64,000 nucleotides of DNA from Paenibacillus dauci (GTDB lineage: Bacteria > Bacillota > Bacilli > Paenibacillales > Paenibacillaceae). Below are positions 9,068-16,779 of this stretch, one piece after another. The DNA lies in NCBI RefSeq assembly GCF_000971985.1, contig NZ_KQ040798.1, forward strand, positions 487,826 through 551,825, read 5' to 3'. A model generated the notes under the pieces. The model ran no database searches, was not told where the DNA came from, and worked only from the letters and a program-made list of their open reading frames with translations. Both the position numbers and the translations under genes were made by a program. Every line of letters begins with the position of its first letter. Positions within the stretch are counted from its first letter, which is position 1.

Positions 9068-10333
9068 TCAGGCTCTGGCGCTATATTCCGGATTACTGAT
9101 CGCAGCCAGTCTGCGCCATTCCTCAATACCGGCAGCCCGCAGCTTGTCCGTATGGATCAGCAGATTACCGGTAGGCGCCAGATTGCCTATGATTTTGCCT
9201 TCCTTTTCCCCTTGTTCTTCAAATACGAACAGCGGATTAAGTACTACTTCCCCATCGATCATGCCGCGTACTTCGGATATTTCTGTAATCCGGCGCGAGC
9301 GATCCCGTAGCCGGGAGAGGTGAACGAAAATATCAATTGCCGAGCTAATCTGCTGGCGGACAACCTGAATCGGTAATTCCGCTCCGCTAAGCACCATCGT
9401 CTCCAGACGGCTGAGCATATCCCGTGCACTGTTCGCGTGCCCCGTGGACAAGCTACCATCATGACCAGTATTCATAGCCTGCAGCATGTCCAGTGCTTCC
9501 GCTCCCCTGACTTCACCGACAATAACCCGATTGGGCCGCATCCGCAGTGAAGAACGGATCAGGTCGCGGATGCTAATCTCCCCTTTGCCTTCGGTATTCG
9601 CATTCCTTGTTTCCATAGAGACCAGATTAGGAACCGTACGGATCTGAAGCTCCGCCGAATCTTCAATCGTAATCACACGCTCTTCTGGCGGTATGTATTG
9701 GGACAAAGCATTCAAAAAAGTCGTTTTACCCGAACCCGTTCCTCCGCTGATAAAAATATTAAATTTGCTTCGTACCAACGTCTGCAGCAGATGGGAAGCC
9801 ACAGGTGCAAGAGCTCCCATTTGTACCAGATCATCCATGGTCATCGGGTTTTCGGGGAATTTACGAATCGTCATCGTCGGTCCCTTGAGTGCTACAGGTG
9901 GAAGCACCACATTGACACGTGAACCATCCTTGAGACGTGCATCCACGATCGGCGATGATTCATTCACGACCCGGTTAACGCCGGACACAATCGTCTGGAT
10001 AATATCCTCCAACCGCTCACGGGATTCAAATACCTTTTCACTCTGAATAACCTGACCGTTACGCTCGATAAAAATATCCTTATGACTGTTGATCATAATC
10101 TCCGTTACGCTTTTGTCGTCAACCAGCGGCTGCAGAATATCCAGACCACGAAAAGAGTCAAATACTTGCCGGACCAATTTGCGACGTTCACCGGCCGTCA
10201 GGTTCGGATAGCGGTTGTTATCCAATACTTTCTGTTCAATACGGCGCAGCAATTCATTGTCATCGATGGTAAAGGTTACATCCAGAGCAGACCGGACTTC
10301 ATCTCGTAAAATGATAAATAAATCTTCGTTCAC
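9068..10333 (-). CDS. tadA: TadA/CpaF family secretion ATPase
   Basis: 421 residues, the standard CpaF length without an N-terminal FHA extension. An N-terminal domain precedes the ATPase core: Walker A GGTGSGKT at 197-204, an Asp box around VITIEDSAEL, Walker B in RVIVGEVRGAEALDML, and His box residues in GHDGSLSTGHANS. It hydrolyses ATP at the cytoplasmic face to drive pilin extraction and assembly through TadB/TadC. It starts with GTG in a 4-base GTGA overlap with the upstream TadZ-like gene, so the two are translationally coupled. Confidence 0.95.
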   Translation of the reverse strand: MNEDLFIILRDEVRSALDVTFTIDDNELLRRIEQKVLDNNRYPNLTAGERRKLVRQVFDSFRGLDILQPLVDDKSVTEIMINSHKDIFIERNGQVIQSEKVFESRERLEDIIQTIVSGVNRVVNESSPIVDARLKDGSRVNVVLPPVALKGPTMTIRKFPENPMTMDDLVQMGALAPVASHLLQTLVRSKFNIFISGGTGSGKTTFLNALSQYIPPEERVITIEDSAELQIRTVPNLVSMETRNANTEGKGEISIRDLIRSSLRMRPNRVIVGEVRGAEALDMLQAMNTGHDGSLSTGHANSARDMLSRLETMVLSGAELPIQVVRQQISSAIDIFVHLSRLRDRSRRITEISEVRGMIDGEVVLNPLFVFEEQGEKEGKIIGNLAPTGNLLIHTDKLRAAGIEEWRRLAAISNPEYSARA

Positions 10334-11472
10334 ATTCCCACCCCGTCTGCAGCATAAGCCTGATCATGAGACATCCGGCATAATTTCAAAATATCACGTT
10401 GAAAAATCGGCGAGCACCAGAGCAGCTCGCTGCTGGCCACCTGCTTCCATGAAGGAACATACGGAAGCGTACCTTCCAGCTCTATGCCCGTTATCGGCAG
10501 TGGATTGAGCAAACTCCCGCTAAAGCGATTCATCACAAAAGAAATTCGGGAGCCGATCTGTTCATACCAATCCGGTTCATGAGCCTGCCAGTAGGACGTC
10601 CACATGCCCGTTTTGTGCATACACAGCAGATCATCCGTAAGCAGCCAGACAATTCGGTCACTTGCCTGCAGCGCAGCTTTTATACGCTCCTGCCAGCCGG
10701 ACTCTCCATCGATAATGATATGATCATATTCTCTGCTGCCTGCAATATAGGCAATCAGGGACAACGTCTCCTGCTCTGTCATTTGTAGCATCTCGTTAAA
10801 ATTCTCGGGTGGTTCAAATGTATCGGCTTTGATCTCTTCTGCGTATACTGCGTAATGAGAAGGTGGATGTACTGGCAACTCTTTCTGCTCTGCTGCCGCT
10901 TGCAGGTCATAGAGAAGACGGGATAACCCATTTTCCTCCATCTGTTTGCGTTCCAGTCGCAACAATCTTGTACTATTGGCCGCCTCCAGATTCAGGTAAA
11001 ATACCGATTGTCCTTTTAATCCCAGCTGTTTGGCCATATTCATCGCAGTGACAGACTTACCACTGCCCGGTGCTGCCGAGTAGACTGAAGTGATTACGGT
11101 ATATTGCCCTTCCTTCAGTGTCACACCCGGCGCTGACCGTCCTGTCATAATGCATAGCTGCTCCAGCAAGGTATGCAGTGGCTGATATTTCGCAAGTGTG
11201 ATGCCTTCCGAATGATAATCGGCTTCTTCACTCAGCCTTGCCCAACGTGCGGTCTTAATATTGTCACTGTGCAGCCAGCGTTTTAGAAAAGTCTCTTCTG
11301 CCGCTACCAATCCGCGATGCTCTTCGCTATCCATGTAGGTCATGAACATATCCACATCGGAAAAAGCTCTGATTCGCACTTTTGCCGCATATTCACTTTC
11401 CCGGACATACCTTAGCAACAGCTCAATGTACTGGCTGTCCTCCACACATAGTACGATCTGTACCGGAGCCAT
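10330..11472 (-). CDS. TadZ/CpaE-like ParA-type ATPase, first gene of the tad operon
   Basis: 380 residues. An N-terminal receiver-like domain (about 1-110, hydrophobic strands VQIVLCVEDS and VRIRAFSDV) is followed by a MinD/ParA-like domain whose P-loop is SAAPGSGKSVTAMN (about 132-145), then IIIDGESGW as a Walker B-like strand. TadZ/CpaE proteins place the pilus machinery at a cell site. The deviant Walker A first lysine of true ParA is not visible, so ATPase activity is uncertain. The ribosome binding site is in the AAGGGGG stretch before ATG 11472. Only 26 bases separate the start from the T tract of the leader terminator. Confidence 0.85.
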   Translation of the reverse strand: MAPVQIVLCVEDSQYIELLLRYVRESEYAAKVRIRAFSDVDMFMTYMDSEEHRGLVAAEETFLKRWLHSDNIKTARWARLSEEADYHSEGITLAKYQPLHTLLEQLCIMTGRSAPGVTLKEGQYTVITSVYSAAPGSGKSVTAMNMAKQLGLKGQSVFYLNLEAANSTRLLRLERKQMEENGLSRLLYDLQAAAEQKELPVHPPSHYAVYAEEIKADTFEPPENFNEMLQMTEQETLSLIAYIAGSREYDHIIIDGESGWQERIKAALQASDRIVWLLTDDLLCMHKTGMWTSYWQAHEPDWYEQIGSRISFVMNRFSGSLLNPLPITGIELEGTLPYVPSWKQVASSELLWCSPIFQRDILKLCRMSHDQAYAADGVGM

Positions 11473-11498
11473 TGTCTTTCCCCCTTTTCCTAGGCAAC

Positions 11499-11552
11499 AA
11501 AAAAAGCACCGTTTAAATAACGCACATGGGGTGCGTTACTTAAACGGTGCTT
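11499..11552 (-). terminator. Intrinsic terminator inside the tad operon leader (putative attenuator)
   Basis: Two 22-base arms at 11504-11525 and 11531-11552 pair at 21 of 22 positions around a 5-base loop. On the minus strand the stem is followed at once by seven Ts (11505-11499). It points in the same direction as the tad operon and ends 26 bases before the TadZ-like start codon. No minus-strand gene lies upstream within 300 bases (11553-11785 is an AT-rich divergent promoter region), so there is nothing obvious for it to terminate except the operon's own leader. There is no T tract on the plus strand side. The ligand or factor is unknown; no aptamer class was recognised. Confidence 0.8.
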
Positions 11553-11791
11553 CCGTTGCAAGAACTAGATTTAACGATAGAATATCATATATTTTATAGG
11601 TCTGCAATACTATATAAATAAAAATATACCATGTATAAAGAATTACTCCATTTCATTCCTGTATCTATAAGCCTATATTTTCGCTGCATATTCAACTCAT
11701 ATATTACATTAGCGTCACATTTGTTGCTGTTGCTGCAAAATCGGTTAAAGATTCAAAGAGCATAATATATCAAAGAAAAGGTGGAATGATC

Positions 11792-13036
11792 ATGGATTTG
11801 AATCGAAAAAAACACTCCAGATGGGCGACACTCCTGCTGGCAGGAATGGTTAGCCTGTCTTTGTCTGCGCCTGCATCAGCTGCCGAGAAAGTACAGCCGC
11901 TGAGTAATCCTTCATGGACATCGCCTTCGCTGTTCACAGACAAGATGGATAACGCGCTCGCTGTACGTGCGACAGAGGTACATGCTGTACCTGCCAAGAA
12001 GCTCGCTTACGTACATACCCAGCAGGATATTCCCAATACTACAGGCAAGACAGAGAATAGCTGGTATCTGGATACCCTACAGGCTTATAGCACTGTAACC
12101 GGCAAATCGCAGTGGAGCTATGTACTGCATGAATCCGACGGTCCTTATACGCTTGCTACACAAATGGCGTATACGAGCTATGGAACGGTCTATGTGTATG
12201 CCGACTATTCGGATGGCACTCATAAGCTGCATTCCATTCATCCATCCGGCAAAGCCAACTGGGTCAAGGATCTTCCGGATGCCAGTTCCATTTCCCTTCT
12301 CAAAGATGGCTCCCTGCTGGTAGCTTCAAAAGGGAAAGTCAATAATCAGGGAATTATCCGCTCCACACTCAGCCGCTATGACAATAACGGTAAACTGCTT
12401 AATCAACAGGCGATCCAAGGGTCTGTACTCAAAGCAGATGGCAACCGCATTATCGTAGCAGCCAGCAAATTGACCAAAAACCAGAACGGCTGGCAGGCGG
12501 TTCCAAATCCACGCATCGATGTCTATGGACTGGCATTGAAGCGCCTGTATCATTATCAATTCCCGTCCAATGTTAACGTATATGGCGATGGTAGCGATTC
12601 AATGTTTGTACTAAAAAATGGTACTGTACTGATTCGCACCAATATCGATCAAGTTGGCAACAAATTGTTTGCTTTTGATCCGAAGGGCAAGCTATTGTGG
12701 GGACGTCAAATCTCAGGTGGCTCTATTACCCAGTCTACAGGCACAGGTTATGTTACTTATGAGAATGGTAATGTAAAACTGTTTACTGTAGCTTCCGGTA
12801 AATCAGCAGCTTCCATGAACCTGGAAGGCGATGCAGCTGACTACACCTGGGTCAAGCCAACCAGCGACGGCAATCTGATGATTAATATGGATGATCGTAC
12901 TTATATCCTGTATCCATCCAATCTGGCAGTGATACATGTATTTGATACCACCAAGCTGGGCTCTCCTATAGATTACATCGCTCATACTATTTATTCGGTC
13001 AACGAAGATACACTAACCAAATACCCTTTAAAATAA
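11792..13036 (+). CDS. Secreted beta-propeller (PQQ-like repeat) protein
   Basis: About 414 residues with a Sec signal peptide (RKK charged start, hydrophobic ATLLLAGMVSLSLSAPASA, probable AXA cleavage near 30). The mature part shows repeating strands of the kind LHSIHPSGKANWVKDL, LFAFDPKGKLLWGRQI and GKSQWSYVL, spaced 40-50 residues, as in PQQ-like/WD-like beta-propellers. No catalytic residues recognised; a ligand-binding or surface role is inferred. Start placed at ATG 11792, seven bases after AAAGGTGG; the in-frame ATG at 11786 is too close to that site. It is divergent from the tad operon and shares its 5' region, so a shared function or control is possible but unproven. Confidence 0.75.
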   Translation: MDLNRKKHSRWATLLLAGMVSLSLSAPASAAEKVQPLSNPSWTSPSLFTDKMDNALAVRATEVHAVPAKKLAYVHTQQDIPNTTGKTENSWYLDTLQAYSTVTGKSQWSYVLHESDGPYTLATQMAYTSYGTVYVYADYSDGTHKLHSIHPSGKANWVKDLPDASSISLLKDGSLLVASKGKVNNQGIIRSTLSRYDNNGKLLNQQAIQGSVLKADGNRIIVAASKLTKNQNGWQAVPNPRIDVYGLALKRLYHYQFPSNVNVYGDGSDSMFVLKNGTVLIRTNIDQVGNKLFAFDPKGKLLWGRQISGGSITQSTGTGYVTYENGNVKLFTVASGKSAASMNLEGDAADYTWVKPTSDGNLMINMDDRTYILYPSNLAVIHVFDTTKLGSPIDYIAHTIYSVNEDTLTKYPLK

Positions 13037-13092
13037 TATAAAGGTATCACGATTTGTATAAGCTTTTTTCCTCTATTCCTATTAATAAAAGT

Positions 13093-13131
13093 AAAAACCT
13101 GCGAAGTCATATACTGACTCTGCAGGTTTTT
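13093..13131 (+). terminator. Intrinsic terminator after the beta-propeller gene
   Basis: AAAAACCTGC (13093-13102) pairs with GCAGGTTTTT (13122-13131), with inner AGTCA/TGACT pairing, then TATTTTTG. The A tract on the other side lets it serve the convergent DCC-family gene as well. Confidence 0.85.
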
Positions 13132-13216
13132 ATTTTTGTCTGTCATTTATTATTTAGTTAAAATGCTTATTTCCGTTTGAAGCCCAAACTATATACCATA
13201 GCAGTTCCGTCCAAGT

Positions 13217-13696
13217 TTACTCAATAAACCGCTCCCGGATCTCCGGTGTTGGCAGCATACATTGATCGGACTTGCCAAACCAGCGGTACCGATTACGCGC
13301 AATCAGATTATATACGCTATTACGCAGCATCTTTGGTACGACGATAAAAGCATACAGCAGCGGCCAAGCATAACGCAGACGACGGGCAATACGCAGTGCA
13401 GCTGTAGAACGGGTATAGAATTGCCCTTTTTCAATCAGTACGAATGTATCCATTGTATCCGTACGCAGGCCACCTTTTTGCATCAGCTTCTGACCTACTT
13501 CCGATTGAATGGAAGCAAAGTGAAAGATTCCTTTCGGATCACGCTTGATAATGAACTTGGTAGCGCCCTGACAGAAATGACAAACACCATCTACCAGTAC
13601 TATCGGATGTTCTCCCTGCAATAATTCTTCGATCTGAGCATCGGTTAATTCGGTCGGTTCTCCCGGACGGGATACCGGAGCATGTGCGGTTACCAT
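13217..13696 (-). CDS. DCC-family (DUF393) thiol-disulfide oxidoreductase-like protein
   Basis: 159 residues from the chosen start. The DCC family hallmark is VDGVCHFCQ with C39 and C42 as a thioredoxin-like CxxC pair, followed by a KRDPKGIFHFASIQS segment and a C-terminal RYRWFGKSDQC part. The family is predicted to do thiol-disulfide chemistry in the cytoplasm, but its substrates are not established. Start taken at ATG 13696 because AAGGAG lies 9 bases upstream; an upstream in-frame extension to 13774 lacks a ribosome binding site and has no family resemblance. Monocistronic by position. Confidence 0.85.
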   Translation of the reverse strand: MVTAHAPVSRPGEPTELTDAQIEELLQGEHPIVLVDGVCHFCQGATKFIIKRDPKGIFHFASIQSEVGQKLMQKGGLRTDTMDTFVLIEKGQFYTRSTAALRIARRLRYAWPLLYAFIVVPKMLRNSVYNLIARNRYRWFGKSDQCMLPTPEIRERFIE

Positions 13697-13771
13697 ATTA
13701 TTCACTCTCCTTTTCGTTGATCGTTCAGTTATCTCTATTCTTATCTTTACCCCATATTGCCCTAAAGATAG

Positions 13772-13802
13772 CAAAAAAGCACGAGAAGTTACTCCCCGCG
13801 CT
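13772..13802 (-). terminator. Terminator between a small unknown gene and the DCC gene
   Basis: On the minus strand GAGCGCGGGGAG pairs (with G-U pairs) with CTTCTCGTGC around a TAA loop, followed by six Ts. It ends the transcript of the small gene at 13829-14107. Confidence 0.65.
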
Positions 13803-13828
13803 CTGCATTATAAAAGTGTACGTTGTTC

Positions 13829-14107
13829 TTAGTTGGCCAAAGCTTCGTCAATCAGCTGACGATCTTTGATCTGCTGATCAATTTCACCAGCAAATGCATT
13901 AAAGCAGTTGCAGATAAAATCTTTACGGCATATCGGACATGGCTTGGTTAACAAGCGGTTAATATTGGTCATTTTCCATTCTGGAAAACGATTGTAGAAC
14001 ATACGACATTCTGTTCCATCGGCCAGTGTTGCTGTAAATTCGTACAAGCCTTCTTTTTCGTTAATACCGGCTTTTCTTAATGTCGTAATCGTTGGTCTAT
14101 ATGCCAT
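13829..14107 (-). CDS. Small conserved-looking protein with a Cys cluster, function unknown
   Basis: 92 residues; I do not recognise the family. The chain begins MAYRPTITTLRKAGI, has a beta-rich middle (YEFTATLADGTECRMFYNRF) and then CPICRKDFICNC, four closely spaced cysteines that could bind zinc or act as thiols, and a Lys/Asp/Glu helical tail. Start at ATG 14107 with GGGTG 7 bases upstream; GTG 14116 and ATG 14113 are less well placed. It has its own near-consensus promoter (14162-14190) and terminator (13772-13802), which supports it as a real single-gene unit. Confidence 0.65.
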   Translation of the reverse strand: MAYRPTITTLRKAGINEKEGLYEFTATLADGTECRMFYNRFPEWKMTNINRLLTKPCPICRKDFICNCFNAFAGEIDQQIKDRQLIDEALAN

Positions 14108-14161
14108 TATCATCACCCGTTATCCTTTAAATTTCGTAGCGAATTACAAATCACCTATGAC

Positions 14162-14190
14162 ATCTTAAAGAATTTTGAGGTGTGTGTCAA
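14162..14190 (-). promoter_or_regulatory. Near-consensus sigma-A promoter of the small Cys-cluster gene
   Basis: Minus strand TTGACA (14190-14185), 17-base spacer, TAAGAT (14167-14162), about 50 bases before the start codon. An inverted repeat ACTCCA...TGGAGT (about 14190-14224) abuts the -35 and could be an operator. The rest of the gene-free stretch 14225-14440 holds nothing I can recognise. Confidence 0.7.
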
Positions 14191-14440
14191 CTCCAATCGC
14201 CTGCGGGTTGGCTAAAATGGAGTCAAACAGCCTTTATTTCGCCAGGATAAGGTTCTAAATATGTCATTTCAAGGTGTCTGCGGCATCAGATTGCAGAATG
14301 CTGCCATATTATCCTGTAAAGTAAAGAAGCATCTTCTAACGCCTGCTTATGTACATTTTACCCTTCTTCTCTATTTTTAATCGGTATTTATTCAATTTGT
14401 CCTTTTTGCAGCAACCGGATAGATAAGTTTTCCGTGCAGC

Positions 14441-14474
14441 AAAAAGGCAGACCCTATAAATGGATCTGCCTTTT
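14441..14474 (-). terminator. Terminator downstream of ohr
   Basis: GGCAGA (14446-14451) pairs with TCTGCC (14465-14470), flanked by AAAAA and TTTT. On the minus strand it follows the ohr gene by about 130 bases. Confidence 0.75.
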
Positions 14475-14605
14475 CTCATTCCTATAATATGCTTGTCCCA
14501 CGGATAAAGCGGTTATTTATTGCATCATCTACAAAGATTATCCAGCAAAAGCCGTTAATCTTACAACATGACATCGCTTGTTCCCTGTACAAGATTTTTT
14601 ACGAT

Positions 14606-15022
14606 TTAGACAATATTCAGTTCTACATCAATATTGCCGCGTGTTGCTTTGGAATACGGACAGAATTTATGCGCCTGTTTGGCAATATCCAGTGCTTCTT
14701 CTTTGGAAAGGCCTGGAATGCTTACATCCAGACGGACAGATAACTTGAATCCATCATCTGAAGGATCTTTATCAATCATAACATTACTGGTAACTACAGT
14801 ATCTGTTACGTTTACTTTCGCTTTGCGTGCTACATTAGCAAGGGCGCTCTGGTAACAGGCTCCATAACCTGCTGCAAACATTTCTTCCGGATTCGTCCCG
14901 TTTCCACCGCCACCACCAAGCTCTTTGGGCATGACCAGACTAACATCCAGTGCACCTGTACTTGATTCGACCTTACCTTGACGTCCACCATGAACTTTTG
15001 CAGTTGCTGTATAAAGTGCCAT
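14606..15022 (-). CDS. ohr: Organic hydroperoxide resistance protein (Ohr/OsmC family)
   Basis: 138 residues, the usual Ohr length. The two reactive cysteines are present: C56 in AAGYGACYQSAL and C121 in HKFCPYSKATRGN, and the Arg that activates the peroxidatic Cys is likely R14 (GGRQG). Ohr reduces organic hydroperoxides in the cytoplasm using a lipoyl-protein reductant. The KATRGN ending and the PEEMFAAGYGACY segment separate Ohr from OsmC. It is divergent from the glutathione peroxidase gene; their shared 170-base region contains a palindromic element that could be read by an OhrR-type regulator, although no ohrR is nearby. Confidence 0.93.
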   Translation of the reverse strand: MALYTATAKVHGGRQGKVESSTGALDVSLVMPKELGGGGGNGTNPEEMFAAGYGACYQSALANVARKAKVNVTDTVVTSNVMIDKDPSDDGFKLSVRLDVSIPGLSKEEALDIAKQAHKFCPYSKATRGNIDVELNIV

Positions 15023-15128
15023 TATTATTCAGCTCCTTGTCTAATTTTGTTTTGAACCAACACTATATTTGTAAAGCACTATCCCGAAAATGAAACTTAA
15101 TTTCGACAAATTGTTTTTATAGCAAAAA

Positions 15129-15164
15129 TTGACTATACTCAATTAATTTTTTAAAATTAAATTG
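15129..15164 (+). promoter_or_regulatory. Promoter of the peroxidase gene with an overlapping palindrome
   Basis: TTGACT (15129-15134), 17-base spacer, TAAAAT (15152-15157). A 25-base imperfect palindrome, CAATT...AATTG (15140-15164, 10 of 12 pairs), covers the -10 region. An AT-rich palindrome over a -10 fits a MarR/OhrR-type repressor site, but chance matches are common at this base composition. Confidence 0.55.
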
Positions 15165-15194
15165 TTACCCCATCCTGAAAGGAGCGTTATACGA

Positions 15195-15674
15195 ATGAGT
15201 ATTTATTCTTACACTGCTGTCTCTATGCGCGGCGAAGAAGTTCCTTTGGAGCAATACAAAGGCAAAACGCTGTTGATTGTGAATACCGCCAGTAAATGCG
15301 GACTAACGCCACAGTTCACTGGTCTGCAAGAGCTATATAATAAATTCAAAGATCAAAATTTTGAGATTCTCGGCTTCCCCAGCAATCAATTTGCTAATCA
15401 GGACCCTGGCAGTGACGAGGAAATCTCGGAATTCTGTCAGCTCAACTATGGCGTGACCTTCCCAATGTTCCAGAAGATCGATGTAAATGGAGCTTCAGCG
15501 CATCCTCTTTTCCAATACTTGAGCGAACAGGCACCAGGCATACTTGGTTCCAAAGCGATCAAATGGAACTTTACCAAATTCCTGATTGATGCTGACGGCA
15601 ATCCGATCAAACGTTACGCGCCCAAAACAACACCTGATAAAATAGAAGCAGATATCCAGAAACAGCTTCACTGA
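15195..15674 (+). CDS. Glutathione peroxidase-family thiol peroxidase (BsaA/Gpx-like)
   Basis: 159 residues from ATG 15195. The Gpx tetrad is visible: Cys35 in [11 protein letters not shown], Gln in [10 protein letters not shown], Trp in KWNFTKF, with the Asn in the same motif. The second conserved Cys, in [11 protein letters not shown], suits the thioredoxin-dependent bacterial type. It reduces peroxides in the cytoplasm. GAAAGGAG lies 11 bases upstream of this ATG, so the in-frame ATG at 15162 is rejected as start. It is divergent to ohr, so the two form a peroxide defence pair. Confidence 0.92.
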   Translation: MSIYSYTAVSMRGEEVPLEQYKGKTLLIVNTASKCGLTPQFTGLQELYNKFKDQNFEILGFPSNQFANQDPGSDEEISEFCQLNYGVTFPMFQKIDVNGASAHPLFQYLSEQAPGILGSKAIKWNFTKFLIDADGNPIKRYAPKTTPDKIEADIQKQLH

Positions 15675-15770
15675 TTAGTTGATCACCTTATTTCGATCTA
15701 CTACACTTATTTATCTTATTCCGGAAGAATCCTGGTTATATTGAAAAATCATGGCTATATTAATATACAC

Positions 15771-15808
15771 AAAAAAACGCTGTCAGCGATAAGCCAACAG
15801 CGTTTTTC
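15771..15808 (+). terminator. Bidirectional terminator between the peroxidase gene and tRNA-Leu
   Basis: AAAAAACGCTGT (15772-15783) pairs with ACAGCGTTTTT (15797-15807). It has a T tract on both strands, so it ends the peroxidase transcript and also the minus-strand tRNA-Leu at 15904. Confidence 0.85.
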
Positions 15809-15903
15809 TGATTATCTAATAAATCATAGAGGAACGATTGAGGTGAAGTTACCGTAACTTCATCGTTCACTTGTTAAGATTTCCTGAGCTTAATCTTGCT
15901 TAA

Positions 15904-15986
15904 TGCGGTCGAGAGGACTCGAACCTCCACGGGTATACACCCACTACCCCCTCAAGATAGCGTGTCTGCCATTCCACCACGACCGC
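15904..15986 (-). tRNA. tRNA-Leu (anticodon GAG), copy 2
   Basis: 83 bases, class II with a long variable arm. Acceptor GCGGTCG pairs with CGACCGC, discriminator A, T-loop GGTTCGAGTCC. The anticodon loop is TTGAGGG, giving GAG for CUC/CUU leucine codons. No CCA is encoded. It is identical base for base to the copy at 17269-17351. Confidence 0.93.
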
Positions 15987-16017
15987 ACAATATTGCAGAA
16001 AACATAACAACTGTATC

Positions 16018-16046
16018 AGTGTATCATTATTATGAGTAGTTGTAAA
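16018..16046 (-). promoter_or_regulatory. Promoter of tRNA-Leu copy 2
   Basis: Minus strand TTTACA (16046-16041), 17-base spacer, TACACT (16023-16018), about 32 bases before the tRNA 5' end. This copy can therefore be transcribed on its own. Confidence 0.6.
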
Positions 16047-16104
16047 CCCTTAAATTTCCTTAAGGATCATCATGATAGAGAACTTACATCGAATCATAGC
16101 TTTG

Positions 16105-16134
16105 AAAAGAGCCCTGCATGACTGCGGACTCTTT
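16105..16134 (-). terminator. Probable terminator of the XRE repressor gene
   Basis: AAAGAG (16106-16111) pairs with CTCTTT (16129-16134), with extra CC/GG pairing inside, then TTTTC on the minus strand about 70 bases after the XRE gene. Confidence 0.5.
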
Positions 16135-16204
16135 GATTCTAAATAAGCACGTATTCTATTTATCAAAATATACGGTTCATTTTGAGTGAATTAAGTATTG
16201 TCAT

Positions 16205-16573
16205 TTATTCTTCCTGCTGTTTTGATTTGCGATATGCTGTAAATTCGATGTATTCTTTGATAAATTCTTTCTCATTTTCGTTCAATACATCTTCCTGGCA
16301 ATTCAATTGCCCCATAAGCTCAAAAAAATAAGGACTGCTTTGTTCTTTGATCATTTCGGCCTGGCGTTCCTTACCAATCAGAAGCCAATCCAGACTCACA
16401 TCAAAGTAAGCAGCGATTTCGATCAACTTATGGGTACCCGGCGTAGATTTACCCCTTTTCCAGTCGCCAAAGTTACCTGTACTGATTTTGAGTTGTTCGC
16501 AAAATGACTTTTTGGTAATTCCTTTGTTTTTGATCAGTAATTCGATACGTTCATAAATAGATTGAGACTGCAT
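16205..16573 (-). CDS. XRE-family repressor, mobile element type
   Basis: 122 residues. An N-terminal HTH_3 domain (about 6-65: IKNKGITKKSFCEQLKISTGNFGDWKRGKSTPGTHKL-type layout) is followed by a helical tail (about 75-120) with ENEKEFIKEYIEFTAYRKSK. That tail resembles the C-terminal helix of phage and ICE repressors of Firmicutes (for example ImmR of ICEBs1). It should bind palindromic operators as a dimer. GGGAGTGG precedes the ATG. It is divergent from a small second XRE gene, a cI/cro-like layout, and both lie between two identical tRNA-Leu genes. No integrase or ImmA-like protease is present here. Confidence 0.82.
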   Translation of the reverse strand: MQSQSIYERIELLIKNKGITKKSFCEQLKISTGNFGDWKRGKSTPGTHKLIEIAAYFDVSLDWLLIGKERQAEMIKEQSSPYFFELMGQLNCQEDVLNENEKEFIKEYIEFTAYRKSKQQEE

Positions 16574-16606
16574 ATAGTTCCACTCCCGACCTTGTCATCT
16601 AACAAC

Positions 16607-16656
16607 ACTTATATAAGTATTTAATTGTTGATTAAAAACGCATTTAAGTATATACT
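16607..16656. promoter_or_regulatory. Two palindromes in the XRE divergent promoter region
   Basis: ACTTATATAAGT (16607-16618) is a perfect 12-base palindrome and AGTATATACT (16647-16656) a perfect 10-base one. Their centres are about 39 bases apart in the 200-base divergent intergenic region. They are plausible operators of the XRE repressor; AT-richness weakens the argument. Confidence 0.45.
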
Positions 16657-16779
16657 AACTTTAACGACATTTTTTTACTTCTTTTCCTGAATCATTATAC
16701 CATAGGCTTTAAGGCAGAAGCCTCTACGTACCGGTAGGACGGTAAGGTAGGTTACTTTTTTAAGCAAGGGGTGATATTG

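Noticed and set aside
11499-11552. Plus-strand terminator reading of the tad leader stem
   Set aside because: On the plus strand the stem is followed by CCGTTGC, with no T tract; only the minus-strand reading works.
11553-11785. Cyclic-di-GMP riboswitch ahead of the tad operon
   Set aside because: The conserved GEMM core sequences and tetraloop-receptor pattern are not present on the minus strand.
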